Below, one piece after another: positions 18,398-26,277 of a DNA stretch of 64,000 nucleotides. How positions within the stretch are numbered: position 1 is the stretch's first letter; each line of letters opens with the position of its first letter. The position numbers were made by a program, and so were the translations under genes. Source of the stretch: Pseudomonas sp. JUb42. GTDB lineage: Bacteria > Pseudomonadota > Gammaproteobacteria > Pseudomonadales > Pseudomonadaceae. The notes below the pieces were generated by a model. That model had not been told where the DNA came from and made no database searches. It saw nothing but the letters and a program-made list of their open reading frames with translations. The stretch lies in NCBI RefSeq assembly GCF_024807945.1, contig NZ_JANUFD010000014.1:124001-188000 (forward strand), read 5' to 3'.

Positions 18398-18703
18398 TTA
18401 CCCTTTATTAGTTGGCGTCGTTTGGATAAATACACGGGCCTTTTCCACCCTCTCCAATGCCGCCGGCCCTGGTATATATAACTCCTCAAGTCTCTTCAGG
18501 CTGGCCAGTTCCAAATGAGCGCGAGGCTTCACCAACGGTGCCAGTGCAGCCGGTTGGGGTTTTATATCCGCTATCTTGGGTTTTGTGAGCTTGTTCAAGA
18601 TTTGCGAAAACTGTGATCCACAATCCAGCTTCTGCCGTTCAAGTGTGGCCGGGGCAAGCTTGGGCTGGCGTTGGGTGGTGCCGGGCTTCAGATTTGTATC
18701 CAT
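18398..18703 (-). CDS. Hypothetical protein (101 aa) of the AT-rich islet
   Basis: Not recognised. The start at 18703 (MDTNLKPGTTQRQPKL) is chosen because AGGAG lies about 11 nt upstream; a longer in-frame start at 18772 has none. The product is Pro- and Lys-rich (QPAALAPLVKPRAHLELASLKRL) and basic, without a signal peptide. It is the first gene of a two-gene unit with the 193-residue protein. Base composition is lower in GC than the flanks, which fits recent acquisition. Confidence 0.55.
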   Translation of the reverse strand: MDTNLKPGTTQRQPKLAPATLERQKLDCGSQFSQILNKLTKPKIADIKPQPAALAPLVKPRAHLELASLKRLEELYIPGPAALERVEKARVFIQTTPTNKG

Positions 18704-18816
18704 ATGGCGTGCTGCTCCTGTTCTCGATTGTGGCGTGACAGAAGGGAGCAACAAGAATGCCAATACATACATTCAATGCGTTGTTCAATATTTGCGGGGT
18801 ATAAATGTTTCAGAGT

Positions 18817-18851
18817 GCCGAGGCTTTATACATATCTTGTAATGCCTCGGC
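18817..18851. repeat. Inverted repeat GCCGAGGC/GCCTCGGC
   Basis: Perfect 8-bp arms (18817-18824 and 18844-18851) in the AT-rich gap upstream of the two orphan genes. It could be a regulator site or an RNA hairpin. There is no T-tract. Confidence 0.4.
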
Positions 18852-18953
18852 GAATTATTGCCTGTCGTAATCATTGTTTGCCGATGTGTTATTTGTTCTT
18901 TCTAGTGCGTAAGGTGTTTGTATTTTTTATGTAGGAATATTCCAGAATTAAAA

Positions 18954-18975
18954 AAAGGCCCAATCATGGGCCTTT
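18954..18975 (-). terminator. Rho-independent terminator of cysZ
   Basis: Stem AAAGGCCCA/TGGGCCTTT with loop ATCA. On the minus strand it is followed by a run of T, 17 bp after the cysZ stop. Confidence 0.8.
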
Positions 18976-18991
18976 GTCGTAACAAGCAAAT

Positions 18992-19741
18992 CTATTTGGC
19001 AACCAATGCCTCAGCCCCATTCTCCCTGACCCAGAACAAGGTGGCCCCAGCCACTGCCGCCGGCATCATCAGGATATTGACCACGGGAATCAGCAACGCC
19101 AGGTAGACGATGCCGCCGAAGCTCATGCTCTGCCAGCGTTTCTGCCGCAGCCAGGCAAGCATTTCGTTCCAGCCCAGTTTGTGGTTGTCCGCCGGATAGT
19201 CGATGTACTGGATGGCCATCATCCAGATACCGAAGACCAGCCACAACGGCGTGGCGATCAGGTTGACCACGGGGATGAAGGACAGGATGAACAGGCCGAT
19301 AGTGCGCGGCAGGAAATAACCCAGCTTGCGCATTTCCCGGCCGAAGGTGCGGGGCACCATCTCGATCAGTTCGGCCCAGCTGAAGGAGGGGAAGTCGTCG
19401 GTGCCACGGATCACCACCTCGACCTTTTCCGAAAGAAAACCGTTGAATGGCGCGGCGATGACGTTGGCGATCATAGTGAAGGTGAAGAACACCATCAGCA
19501 GGACCAGCACGACGAACAGCGGCCAGAGGATGTAGTTGAGGAAGCTCAGCCAGTGGGGCAGGGTCGGCATGAAAGTATCGACCCACATTTCGAACTGGTG
19601 CACGGCCAGGTAGATCAGGCCGCTGAACAGAATCAGGTTGATCGCCAGGGGCAGCAGGACAAAGAGTCGCAGGCCGGGGCTGAGAACCAGTTTCAGGCCT
19701 TCGCGCAGGTATTGCGGGCCCGATAGAGCGGGAGCAGGCAT
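18992..19741 (-). CDS. cysZ: Sulfate transporter CysZ
   Basis: 249 residues from the ATG at 19741, which has GGAGG 5 nt upstream (a second in-frame start at 19753 does not). Several hydrophobic segments fit the CysZ fold: LRLFVLLPLAINLILFSGLIYLAV near the start, NYILWPLFVVLVLLMVFFTF, GLFILSFIPVVNLIATPLWLVFG, and GGIVYLALLIPVVNILMMPAAVAGA. RKLGYFLPRT and YPADNHKLGW are also typical. CysZ imports sulfate across the inner membrane for cysteine synthesis. It is divergent from ahpB. Confidence 0.9.
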   Translation of the reverse strand: MPAPALSGPQYLREGLKLVLSPGLRLFVLLPLAINLILFSGLIYLAVHQFEMWVDTFMPTLPHWLSFLNYILWPLFVVLVLLMVFFTFTMIANVIAAPFNGFLSEKVEVVIRGTDDFPSFSWAELIEMVPRTFGREMRKLGYFLPRTIGLFILSFIPVVNLIATPLWLVFGIWMMAIQYIDYPADNHKLGWNEMLAWLRQKRWQSMSFGGIVYLALLIPVVNILMMPAAVAGATLFWVRENGAEALVAK

Positions 19742-19886
19742 GACAGCCTCCAAACGGTGGAAAACCGCCCGACCTTACCGGCTTTGTCTGGGGCTTGAAA
19801 GGGGATCTGGAAGCGCTGGAGCATTCGCCATCTGCAGCGCCTGGGCCTAGAGTCAGACGGACAGGCGTTCGTAACAGTTTGTAGGG

Positions 19887-19923
19887 ATAGCGCTTGCCTA
19901 TAAGGTGGATTGTAAAACGATAT
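19887..19923 (+). promoter_or_regulatory. OxyR-type binding site upstream of ahpB
   Basis: Four tetrads at the exact spacing of the OxyR consensus: ATAG (19887), 7 nt, CTAT (19898), 7 nt, ATTG (19909), 7 nt, ATAT (19920). Compared with ATAG-N7-CTAT-N7-ATAG-N7-CTAT, 14 of 16 defined positions match. It lies about 85-120 bp upstream of the ahpB start. Confidence 0.7.
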
Positions 19924-20006
19924 TTCCTTAATCTTTGCGGTCTCTATAAGCTGCCCGACAACTTATTAACCCTTTCCTTTTAACCTTGAACCTCCAAGGA
20001 GATGTC

Positions 20007-20606
20007 ATGAGCGTACTGGTAAACAAGCAGGCCCCGGATTTCGATGCTGCGGCAGTACTGGGTGATGGCTCCATCGTCGACAGCTTCAAGCTGTCCTCCC
20101 TGCGCGGCAAGTACGTGGTGCTGTTTTTCTGGCCTCTGGACTTCACCTTTGTCTGCCCGTCGGAAATCATTGCCCACGACAACCGCATCGCCAAGTTCCG
20201 CGATCTGGGTGTGGAAGTGGTCGGTGTGTCCATCGACTCGCAGTTCACTCACCATGCCTGGCGCAGCACCCCGGTGGCCAAGGGTGGCATCGGCGAAGTG
20301 CAGTTCACCATGGTGGCTGACGTCAAACACGAAATCACCCGTGCCTACGGCATCGAGCACGACGACGGCGTCGCCCTGCGCGCTTCGTTCCTAATCGACA
20401 AGGCCGGTGTGGTTCAGCATCAGGTGGTGAACAACCTGCCACTGGGCCGTGACGTGGACGACATGGTGCGTCTGGTCGAAGCCCTGCAATTCACCGAAGA
20501 GCACGGCGAAGTCTGCCCTGCCGGCTGGCGTCCGGGCCAGAAAGGCATGAAGGCCGACGCCAAGGGCGTGGCTGACTACCTGGCCGAGAACGCCACCAGC
20601 CTGTAA
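20007..20606 (+). CDS. ahpB: 2-Cys peroxiredoxin (AhpB/AhpC type)
   Basis: 199 residues from the ATG at 20007, with AAGGAG 7 nt upstream. The peroxidatic Cys50 is in FTFVCPSE and the resolving Cys170 in GEVCPAGW, the arrangement of typical 2-Cys peroxiredoxins. It reduces hydrogen peroxide and alkyl hydroperoxides in the cytoplasm. trxB follows by 125 bp on the same strand and could supply electrons through thioredoxin. The OxyR-type site upstream predicts peroxide induction, as known from memory for the ahpB-trxB2 pair of P. aeruginosa. Confidence 0.9.
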   Translation: MSVLVNKQAPDFDAAAVLGDGSIVDSFKLSSLRGKYVVLFFWPLDFTFVCPSEIIAHDNRIAKFRDLGVEVVGVSIDSQFTHHAWRSTPVAKGGIGEVQFTMVADVKHEITRAYGIEHDDGVALRASFLIDKAGVVQHQVVNNLPLGRDVDDMVRLVEALQFTEEHGEVCPAGWRPGQKGMKADAKGVADYLAENATSL

Positions 20607-20731
20607 GACCTTCGCTGCGGCCGAGGTCGCAGCGTCAATACTTTCAGGGTTGCCGGGCCGATATTTGGCAGCCCCTATTCATACAGCCGTTCCGACCACG
20701 GCTTTAGATGGCCGGTCGATAGGAGTGTGTC

Positions 20732-21694
20732 ATGTCTGATGTACGTCATTCCCGAGTGATTATTCTCGGCTCCGGCCCTGCCGGTTATAGCGCGGCGGTG
20801 TATGCCGCCCGTGCCAACCTCAAGCCGCTGCTGATCACCGGCATGCAGGCTGGCGGTCAATTGACCACCACCACCGAAGTCGATAACTGGCCCGGTGATG
20901 TCCACGGCCTGACCGGCCCGGTGCTGATGGAGCGGATGCGCGAGCACGCCGAGCGCTTTGAGACCGAAATCGTCTTCGACCATATCAATGCCGTCGATCT
21001 GGCAGGCAAGCCGTTCAGCCTTAAGGGCGACAGCGGTACCTACACCTGCGACGCGCTGATCATCGCCACGGGCGCCAGCGCCCGTTACCTGGGTCTGCCG
21101 TCGGAAGAGACCTTCATGGGCAAGGGCGTTTCTGCCTGTGCCACTTGTGACGGCTTCTTCTACCGCAACCGCGAAGTCGCGGTGGTCGGTGGCGGCAACA
21201 CCGCCGTGGAAGAGGCACTGTACCTGGCCAATATCGCCAGCAAGGTGACCCTGGTTCACCGTCGCGAGACATTCCGCGCCGAGAAGATTCTGATCGACAA
21301 GCTGCACGCCCGTGTTGCTGAAGGCAAGATCGAGCTCAAGCTCAACGCCACCCTGGACGAAGTGCTGGGTGACAATATGGGCGTGACCGGTGCACGTCTG
21401 AAAAACAACGACGGCAGCTTCGCCGAGCTGAAAGTCGATGGCGTGTTCATTGCCATTGGCCATACCCCGAACACGTCGCTGTTCGACGGTCAGTTGGCGC
21501 TGAAAGATGGCTATCTGGTAGTTCAGGGCGGCCGTGAAGGCAATGCGACTGCAACCAGCGTTGAAGGTGTCTTCGCCGCAGGCGACGTGGCTGACCACGT
21601 TTACCGTCAGGCGATCACCTCGGCCGGCGCCGGCTGCATGGCGGCACTGGACGTCGAGCGTTATCTGGACGGCCTGGCCAACGCCTCGTTCTGA
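20732..21694 (+). CDS. trxB: Thioredoxin reductase
   Basis: 320 residues, the family length. The FAD-binding GSGPAGYSAAVYAARA is at 13-28, the redox-active CATCDG at 136-141, the NADPH-binding GGGNTAVEEAL in the middle, and GVFAAGDVAD near the C-terminus. It uses NADPH to reduce thioredoxin. A strong terminator follows 17 bp after the stop, closing the ahpB-trxB unit. Confidence 0.95.
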   Translation: MSDVRHSRVIILGSGPAGYSAAVYAARANLKPLLITGMQAGGQLTTTTEVDNWPGDVHGLTGPVLMERMREHAERFETEIVFDHINAVDLAGKPFSLKGDSGTYTCDALIIATGASARYLGLPSEETFMGKGVSACATCDGFFYRNREVAVVGGGNTAVEEALYLANIASKVTLVHRRETFRAEKILIDKLHARVAEGKIELKLNATLDEVLGDNMGVTGARLKNNDGSFAELKVDGVFIAIGHTPNTSLFDGQLALKDGYLVVQGGREGNATATSVEGVFAAGDVADHVYRQAITSAGAGCMAALDVERYLDGLANASF

Positions 21695-21711
21695 TTGCGT
21701 TTGGCAATAAC

Positions 21712-21741
21712 AAAAAACCGCCTGATTGCAGGCGGTTTTTT
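21712..21741 (+). terminator. Rho-independent terminator of ahpB-trxB
   Basis: Stem AAAAAACCGCCTG/CAGGCGGTTTTTT (13 bp) with loop ATTG. The symmetric A and T runs allow function in both directions. Confidence 0.9.
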
Positions 21742-21795
21742 GTGGGCGGTTACCCAACGCCTGCAGCGAACCCCGTGCAGGGTGGGAACGCATTC

Positions 21796-21887
21796 TGTGG
21801 GAGCGAATTCATTCGCGAAAGCGGTAGTTCAACCACTAGAGGTGTATCGCCTGCAATGGCCTCTTCGCGAATGAATTCGCTCCTACA
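21796..21887. repeat. REPIN, GTGGGAGCGAATTC type
   Basis: TGTGGGAGCGAATTCATTCG and its near-complement at the right end, 92 bp overall, between trxB and the converging hopJ-family gene. Confidence 0.85.
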
Positions 21888-21932
21888 ACACGGTGTTATT
21901 TCAGATAGTCATGGGTCGCTCTGCAAAACATT

Positions 21933-22274
21933 TCAGCCCTTGCGGGTCAGTGGCTCACCGCTAAACTTCACCCCGGCCAGGCCATGGGCAATCAACGCAC
22001 GAATATTGCCGTGGTCGCTGCCCTCAGGCGTGGCCTTGACCGAGCGATAGTGTTCGCCAAAGGCGAGCAGGGCTTCTTCGTCGCTCAGGCCTTCGAGCAG
22101 GGCCAGGCCCAGTGTCTTGCACGAGCCTTCGTTCTGCCCGGCGGCGTTGTCCACGGGGCCGTTGCTGAAGGCCTGGGGCTGATAGTCGTAGTGTTCGGCA
22201 ACAAAGGCCAGGGTGTCGGCGAAGGCGTGTTCGCCGCTGCGCAGGCTGCTACGCAGGGTGTTCAGGTCAGTCAT
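21933..22274 (-). CDS. HopJ-family protein
   Basis: 113 residues from the ATG at 22274. It matches the HopJ family named after a P. syringae type III effector candidate: FADTLAFVAEHYDYQPQAF, GSCKTLGLALLEGLSDEEAL, FGEHYRSV, and SDHGNIRALIAHG. The ATG overlaps the stop of the DUF1244 gene by 8 nt, so the two are translationally coupled. There is no secretion system nearby, and its place at the end of a pterin operon argues for a cytoplasmic housekeeping role. The biochemical function is unknown. Confidence 0.8.
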   Translation of the reverse strand: MTDLNTLRSSLRSGEHAFADTLAFVAEHYDYQPQAFSNGPVDNAAGQNEGSCKTLGLALLEGLSDEEALLAFGEHYRSVKATPEGSDHGNIRALIAHGLAGVKFSGEPLTRKG

Positions 22275-22563
22275 GTTTCGGTTCCTTGGCGAACGCGGCG
22301 TGTTGTTCGGCGCTGGCTTCTTTCTGGTACTGGGCTTTCCACTCGCTGTACGGCATGCCGTAAACCACTTCGCGGGCGTCATCGAGGCTCAGCTCGATGT
22401 GTTTTTCATCGGCGGCGGCCTTGTACCACTTGGACAGGCAGTTGCGGCAGAAGCCTGAGAGGTTCATCAGGTCGATGTTCTGCACGTCCTTGCGGCTGTC
22501 CAGATGGGCGACCAGGCGGCGGAAGGCGGCGGCTTCGAGTTCGAGACGTTCTTGGTCGGTCAT
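22267..22563 (-). CDS. DUF1244 domain protein
   Basis: 98 residues. The DUF1244 signature is clear: NLSGFCRNCLSKWYKAAADE with two cysteines, then YGMPYSEWKAQYQKEA. Function unknown. It lies 58 bp after folX and overlaps the HopJ-family gene, so it is part of the fol operon. Confidence 0.85.
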   Translation of the reverse strand: MTDQERLELEAAAFRRLVAHLDSRKDVQNIDLMNLSGFCRNCLSKWYKAAADEKHIELSLDDAREVVYGMPYSEWKAQYQKEASAEQHAAFAKEPKHD

Positions 22564-22621
22564 GATCGGGGGCTCTGGTTCGTAAGTCGTGTGCGGGCTG
22601 AGGGCGCGGATGATAAAAGTT

Positions 22622-22993
22622 TCAGCGGCGTCCCGCCAAGGTAATCGACACCGACTCGGCAAAGCGCAGGGCGTGGGGCTTGTCGACTTCCACTTCGGCG
22701 TAGGACACCTCGGCGTGGCTCATCACCAGGTCCAGTACTTCCTGGGTCAGGCGCTCGAGCAGGGCGAAGCGGTTGCCTTCCACATGCTGAATGATGGCCT
22801 TGGTGATGGTGCGGTAGTTCAGCGCGTGATCGATATCGTTATCGCGCACGGCTTCCTGAGCGGGATAGAGAATAGTCAGGTTGATCAGCACATCCTGCTT
22901 GTTGATGATCTCGTCTTCGTTGATGCCAATGAACGTGCGCAGGCGCAGATCCTTGACCCGAATACGTGCGGTTCCCGGTTCCAGTATGGGCAT
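22622..22993 (-). CDS. folX: Dihydroneopterin triphosphate 2'-epimerase FolX
   Basis: 123 residues. It belongs to the FolB/FolX fold: RLRTFIGINEDEIINKQDVLINLTI, NYRTITKAIIQHVE, FALLERLTQEVLDL. FolX is favoured over FolB because of the neighbours folM and folE, which together form the dihydromonapterin route. It starts 2 nt after the folE stop. The product feeds tetrahydromonapterin, the cofactor of phenylalanine hydroxylase in Pseudomonas. Confidence 0.85.
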   Translation of the reverse strand: MPILEPGTARIRVKDLRLRTFIGINEDEIINKQDVLINLTILYPAQEAVRDNDIDHALNYRTITKAIIQHVEGNRFALLERLTQEVLDLVMSHAEVSYAEVEVDKPHALRFAESVSITLAGRR

Positions 22994-22995
22994 CG

Positions 22996-23556
22996 TTATT
23001 TGCTCCGTCCGATCAGTTGCAGGAATTCCATGCGAGTGGTGTTGGACTCGCGGAAGGCGCCGAGCATCACCGAAGTGTTCATGGTCGAGTTCTGCTTCTC
23101 GACACCGCGCATCATCATGCACATGTGCTTGGCCTCGATAACTACTGCGACGCCAGCGGCGTTGGTCACTTCCTGAATCGCATCGGCGATTTGCCGGGTG
23201 AGGTTTTCCTGGATCTGCAGGCGCCGGGCGAACATGTCCACCAGGCGAGCGATCTTCGACAGCCCCAGGACCTTGCCGGTCGGAATGTAGGCCACATGGG
23301 CCTTGCCGATAAACGGCAGCAAGTGGTGCTCGCACAACGAATACAGCTCGATGTCTTTGACGATCACCATCTCGTCGTTGTCAGAGGCAAACAGTGCGCC
23401 GTTGACGATTTCCTCGATGCTTTGTTCGTAGCCGTGACACAGGTATTGCATGGCCTTGGCGGCGCGTTGCGGGGTGTCCAGCAGGCCTTCACGATCCGGG
23501 TTTTCACCCAGACCGACGAGAATTTCGCGGTAGTGCTGAGGCAGGGACAGGGTCAT
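22996..23556 (-). CDS. folE: GTP cyclohydrolase I
   Basis: 186 residues. Zinc ligands lie in SLCEHHLLPF (Cys75, His78) and HMCMMMRGV near residue 145. IPTGKVLGLSKIARLVDMFARRLQIQE is the family core. It turns GTP into dihydroneopterin triphosphate. It follows folM by 20 bp and precedes folX by 2 bp. Linkage to folM and folX suggests that this copy serves monapterin rather than folate synthesis; a further folE copy elsewhere is likely but outside the window. Confidence 0.93.
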   Translation of the reverse strand: MTLSLPQHYREILVGLGENPDREGLLDTPQRAAKAMQYLCHGYEQSIEEIVNGALFASDNDEMVIVKDIELYSLCEHHLLPFIGKAHVAYIPTGKVLGLSKIARLVDMFARRLQIQENLTRQIADAIQEVTNAAGVAVVIEAKHMCMMMRGVEKQNSTMNTSVMLGAFRESNTTRMEFLQLIGRSK

Positions 23557-23576
23557 TGAAGGATCCTCGGGGCGGC

Positions 23577-24287
23577 TTATTTTAGGTGCCGTCCGCCGTT
23601 AACGGTCAGGGTTGTGCCGGTGACATACGGGCTGTCCAGTAGATAGCGCAGGCTTTGGTAGATCACCTCGGCACCGGGTTCGATACCCATGGCCGACTTG
23701 GCCAGGGCCTGGGCGCGGTAGGCCGCGTTGTCCTCGGGTTGAAACATCAGCAGGGCCGGAGCGATGCCGTTGACCTTGATGGCCGGGGCAAAGCGCGCGG
23801 CAAACGACAGGGTCAGGCTGTCCAGCCCGGCCTTGGTGGCGCAGTAGGCGGTGTGCTTGCTGCTGCCCTTGCGGGTCACGTCATCGCTGATATGTACGAT
23901 GTCGGCAAATTCACTGTGGGAAAGTAGCTCGGCGCCATGCAGATTGATCAGGTAGGGCGCCAGCATGTGCACGTTGTACATGCGGGTAAATGCCTCGGCC
24001 TCTGCGCCAGGTGTCTCGCCCAGCCATTGCGAGGCGTTATGCACAATCGCCCGCAGGCTGTCGGTGTGGGCCTTGAGCGCCTCGATAAAGGCCATGATGC
24101 CCGCTTCGCTGGCGAAGTCGGCGTGAATCGCAATGGCCCCTTGCTCACGCAATAACGCGACGCCGGGGCGTTCGCTGCGATAGCTGAATATCACCGGGAA
24201 GCCATCCGCCAGCAGACGCTGCGCGCAATGCAGACCCACGCGCTGGCTGGCGCCGGTGATCAGGATCGGGGCAGAGGCAGAGGCCAT
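23577..24287 (-). CDS. folM: Dihydromonapterin reductase FolM (SDR family)
   Basis: 236 residues from the ATG at 24287; an in-frame TTG at 24305 is possible and neither has a clear ribosome site. The SDR nucleotide motif is TGASQRVG. The catalytic Tyr/Lys are in AYCATKAGL, and the C-terminal TGTTLTVNGGRHL is typical. FolM reduces dihydromonapterin to tetrahydromonapterin with NADPH. It is the first gene of a five-gene unit folM-folE-folX-DUF1244-hopJ. Confidence 0.85.
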   Translation of the reverse strand: MASASAPILITGASQRVGLHCAQRLLADGFPVIFSYRSERPGVALLREQGAIAIHADFASEAGIMAFIEALKAHTDSLRAIVHNASQWLGETPGAEAEAFTRMYNVHMLAPYLINLHGAELLSHSEFADIVHISDDVTRKGSSKHTAYCATKAGLDSLTLSFAARFAPAIKVNGIAPALLMFQPEDNAAYRAQALAKSAMGIEPGAEVIYQSLRYLLDSPYVTGTTLTVNGGRHLK

Positions 24288-24425
24288 TGGGACGCTCACG
24301 GGCAAAAAGAGGGTGTACTACGTTGCGAAGGGAATTTTCCTACGTTGGAAGGGAAGTTATACCAACGGTCGGCGGCAAACAACCGTGGTTGACGTGTGCG
24401 TCAGGTTTACCAGGCTCACATCACC

Positions 24426-24477
24426 GTAGGACCGGCTTTAGCCGGGAGGGCGCCCTCGCGGCTGAAGTTGCTCCTAC
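24426..24477. repeat. Degenerate REP inverted repeat (GTAGGACCGGCTTTAGCC type)
   Basis: GTAGGACCGGCTTTAGCC pairs imperfectly with GGCTGAAGTTGCTCCTAC. It looks like a decayed short REP pair, 52 bp, between folM and the ABM-domain gene. Confidence 0.6.
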
Positions 24478-24499
24478 GGAAAAACGCATGGCATAGGCA

Positions 24500-25069
24500 T
24501 TAATGCGTCGACGCCGACTCCACAGGCCTTACGGGCGTGGCAGGTGTGCTATTCAGCCATGGCGCCAGCAGGCGGGTCGATAGCGGGATAAACAGGAACA
24601 CCATGAGCGGGGTCAGCACCAGGGTACTGAGCATGATCCGTGGCAGCAGTTCCAGGTGATTGAGCAGCGGACCGAGCAGATAGTTGAATACCAGTGACAC
24701 CGGGAAAAACGCCAGCCAGATGGCGACGGCCTGTTTCCAGCGCGGCGGGCGTGCATCAACGGCGCCGAACCAGCCCTCGATACCACTGACCCGACGCTCG
24801 GATGGCTGGATAAACATGCCACTGCCGCGCACCAGCCAGGAGCGTCGCGAGGAAGAATGCTCCCAGGCGTGCATGGTTTCGGCGTTGGCGAAACGGAAAA
24901 TAATCTGGAATTCATCACCGCCAGGAGGCGGGGCCAGGACACCGGACCCGAGGTAGCCGGGAAAATCCGTGGCGAGCTGTTCGCCTTCGTGCAGCCAGCT
25001 CATCAGTTCCTGATAGCGGCCATGGGCGACGCGGCGAGCCACCATCAAGGTGACGGGAGAGGTAGACAT
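24500..25069 (-). CDS. ABM-domain membrane protein (antibiotic biosynthesis monooxygenase fold)
   Basis: 189 residues. The N-terminal 95 residues form an ABM-like ferredoxin-fold domain (MVARRVAHGRYQELMSWL, FPGYLGSGVL, FQIIFRFANAETMHAWEHS). Two or three membrane segments follow (AVAIWLAFFPVSLVFNYLLG, IMLSTLVLTPLMVFLFIPL). This ABM-plus-membrane layout is common in Pseudomonas and uncharacterised. GGAG lies 7 nt before the ATG. It is divergent from the merR gene and could share its regulatory region. Confidence 0.78.
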   Translation of the reverse strand: MSTSPVTLMVARRVAHGRYQELMSWLHEGEQLATDFPGYLGSGVLAPPPGGDEFQIIFRFANAETMHAWEHSSSRRSWLVRGSGMFIQPSERRVSGIEGWFGAVDARPPRWKQAVAIWLAFFPVSLVFNYLLGPLLNHLELLPRIMLSTLVLTPLMVFLFIPLSTRLLAPWLNSTPATPVRPVESASTH

Positions 25070-25268
25070 TGTGTATCTCCAGTAAACAAGTGAGGGTCCC
25101 GGATAGGGACGTCACATGACCGGGTGCCGGGGTGTTGGCACTTGGTCAGTTTTGCAATGGCTTGCGATAGCTTGCCAGGAAAAGCGTGCAAGGATTATTC
25201 CTGAAATTCATAAATAAGCCAGTGGTCTTCGTCGCTCCCGGCCTTTGACCAATTTTTCACCATGCAAG

Positions 25269-25292
25269 GGTACAATGTCGTTATTGTTTGCA
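25269..25292 (+). promoter_or_regulatory. Possible MerR/LitR operator upstream of the merR gene
   Basis: GGTACA (25269-25274), 12 nt, TTTGCA (25287-25292). From memory, the P. putida PplR consensus is T(G/A)TACA-N12-TGTA(C/T)A. The left half matches 5 of 6 and the right half 4 of 6. Placed just upstream of the start, it could be autoregulatory. Weak. Confidence 0.3.
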
Positions 25293-25305
25293 AGTGATTC
25301 CTGTC

Positions 25306-26268
25306 ATGACCGAAGCTGCCGATGCCCGCGTCTATACCCTTGATTTGAAGCTTGATCTGCACGATCAAGAGCTGTTCCCTATTCGTGAAGTGGCTCGCCT
25401 GACCGGCGTCAATCCCGTGACATTGCGGGCCTGGGAGCGCCGCTACGGGCTGATCCAGCCCACCCGCACCGAGAGCGGTCACCGTCTGTATTCCCAGGCC
25501 GATGTCGAGGAAGTGCGCAGCATCCTCGGCTGGATCGAGCGCGGTGTGGCCGTCAGCAAGGTCAGCAAAATTCTCGCGACCGCGAAGATCTCCAAGGCCC
25601 AGGCCATGCCCGTGCAGAACGACGCGGTGCTCGGTGAGTGGGGCGAATGGCAGTTACAGATCCGTCAGGCTGCTGAATCATTCGACGAGCGGCGCCTTGA
25701 GCAACTCTACGGTCAGGTCTTTTCCAGCTACCCGATGCATGTGGTGTTTCAGGACATCTTCATGCCGGTCTGGCGCGGGCTGGCTCAGCATCAAGAGGTG
25801 TTTGGCCAGACCAGTCAGTGGCTGTTCCTCGACAGCTTCCTGCGAGCCCGCACGTTGCAACGCCTGCAACTGGGCACTGCGCCAGCAGAACAGCAGGTAC
25901 TGTTGGCGGCCATGCCGGGGCAATGCCGGGAGCTGGAGCTATGGGTCGCTGGCCTGATGCTTGGCAGCTTCGATACCGGTGTTCGCATTCTGCCCATGGG
26001 GCAACCCCTGGAGGAGTTGAGCCTGGTGTGCAGCAAGGTCAGGCCCTCGGCATTGGTGCTGTTCTCCAATCACTCGCCAGCCCTCGATTTACCGCGTCGA
26101 CTCACGCGTCTGAGCCTGACACTGGATTGCCCGTTGCTGATGGCGGGGGAGATATCTGATCTGGCCCAGGACGCGTTGCGTGGTTCGGCGGTGGCCTGCC
26201 TGGGTAGTGAAGGGCGTTCGATGCAGCGCCGCTTGCAGCAGTTTCTGGCCGGGCATCTGGATAGCTGA
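25306..26268 (+). CDS. MerR-family regulator resembling class II LitR/CarH
   Basis: 320 residues from the ATG at 25306; an in-frame TTG at 25288 is possible and neither has a strong ribosome site. The MerR helix-turn-helix is at residues about 25-90 (FPIREVARLTGVNPVTLRAW, RRYGLIQPTR, GHRLYSQADVEEV). The C-terminal 200 residues keep the layout of CarH-type proteins but lack the D-x-H-x-x-G cobalamin motif: PGQCRELELWVAGLML stands in its place. This is the pattern of class II LitR, which senses light through a partner LOV protein. A short LOV protein is encoded 1 kb downstream on the other strand. Confidence 0.75.
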   Translation: MTEAADARVYTLDLKLDLHDQELFPIREVARLTGVNPVTLRAWERRYGLIQPTRTESGHRLYSQADVEEVRSILGWIERGVAVSKVSKILATAKISKAQAMPVQNDAVLGEWGEWQLQIRQAAESFDERRLEQLYGQVFSSYPMHVVFQDIFMPVWRGLAQHQEVFGQTSQWLFLDSFLRARTLQRLQLGTAPAEQQVLLAAMPGQCRELELWVAGLMLGSFDTGVRILPMGQPLEELSLVCSKVRPSALVLFSNHSPALDLPRRLTRLSLTLDCPLLMAGEISDLAQDALRGSAVACLGSEGRSMQRRLQQFLAGHLDS

Positions 26269-26277
26269 ATACTGCTG

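Noticed and set aside
21933..22274. A type III secretion effector locus
   Set aside because: The HopJ name comes from P. syringae, but no secretion genes, chaperone or hrp box were seen, and the gene is coupled to a pterin operon.
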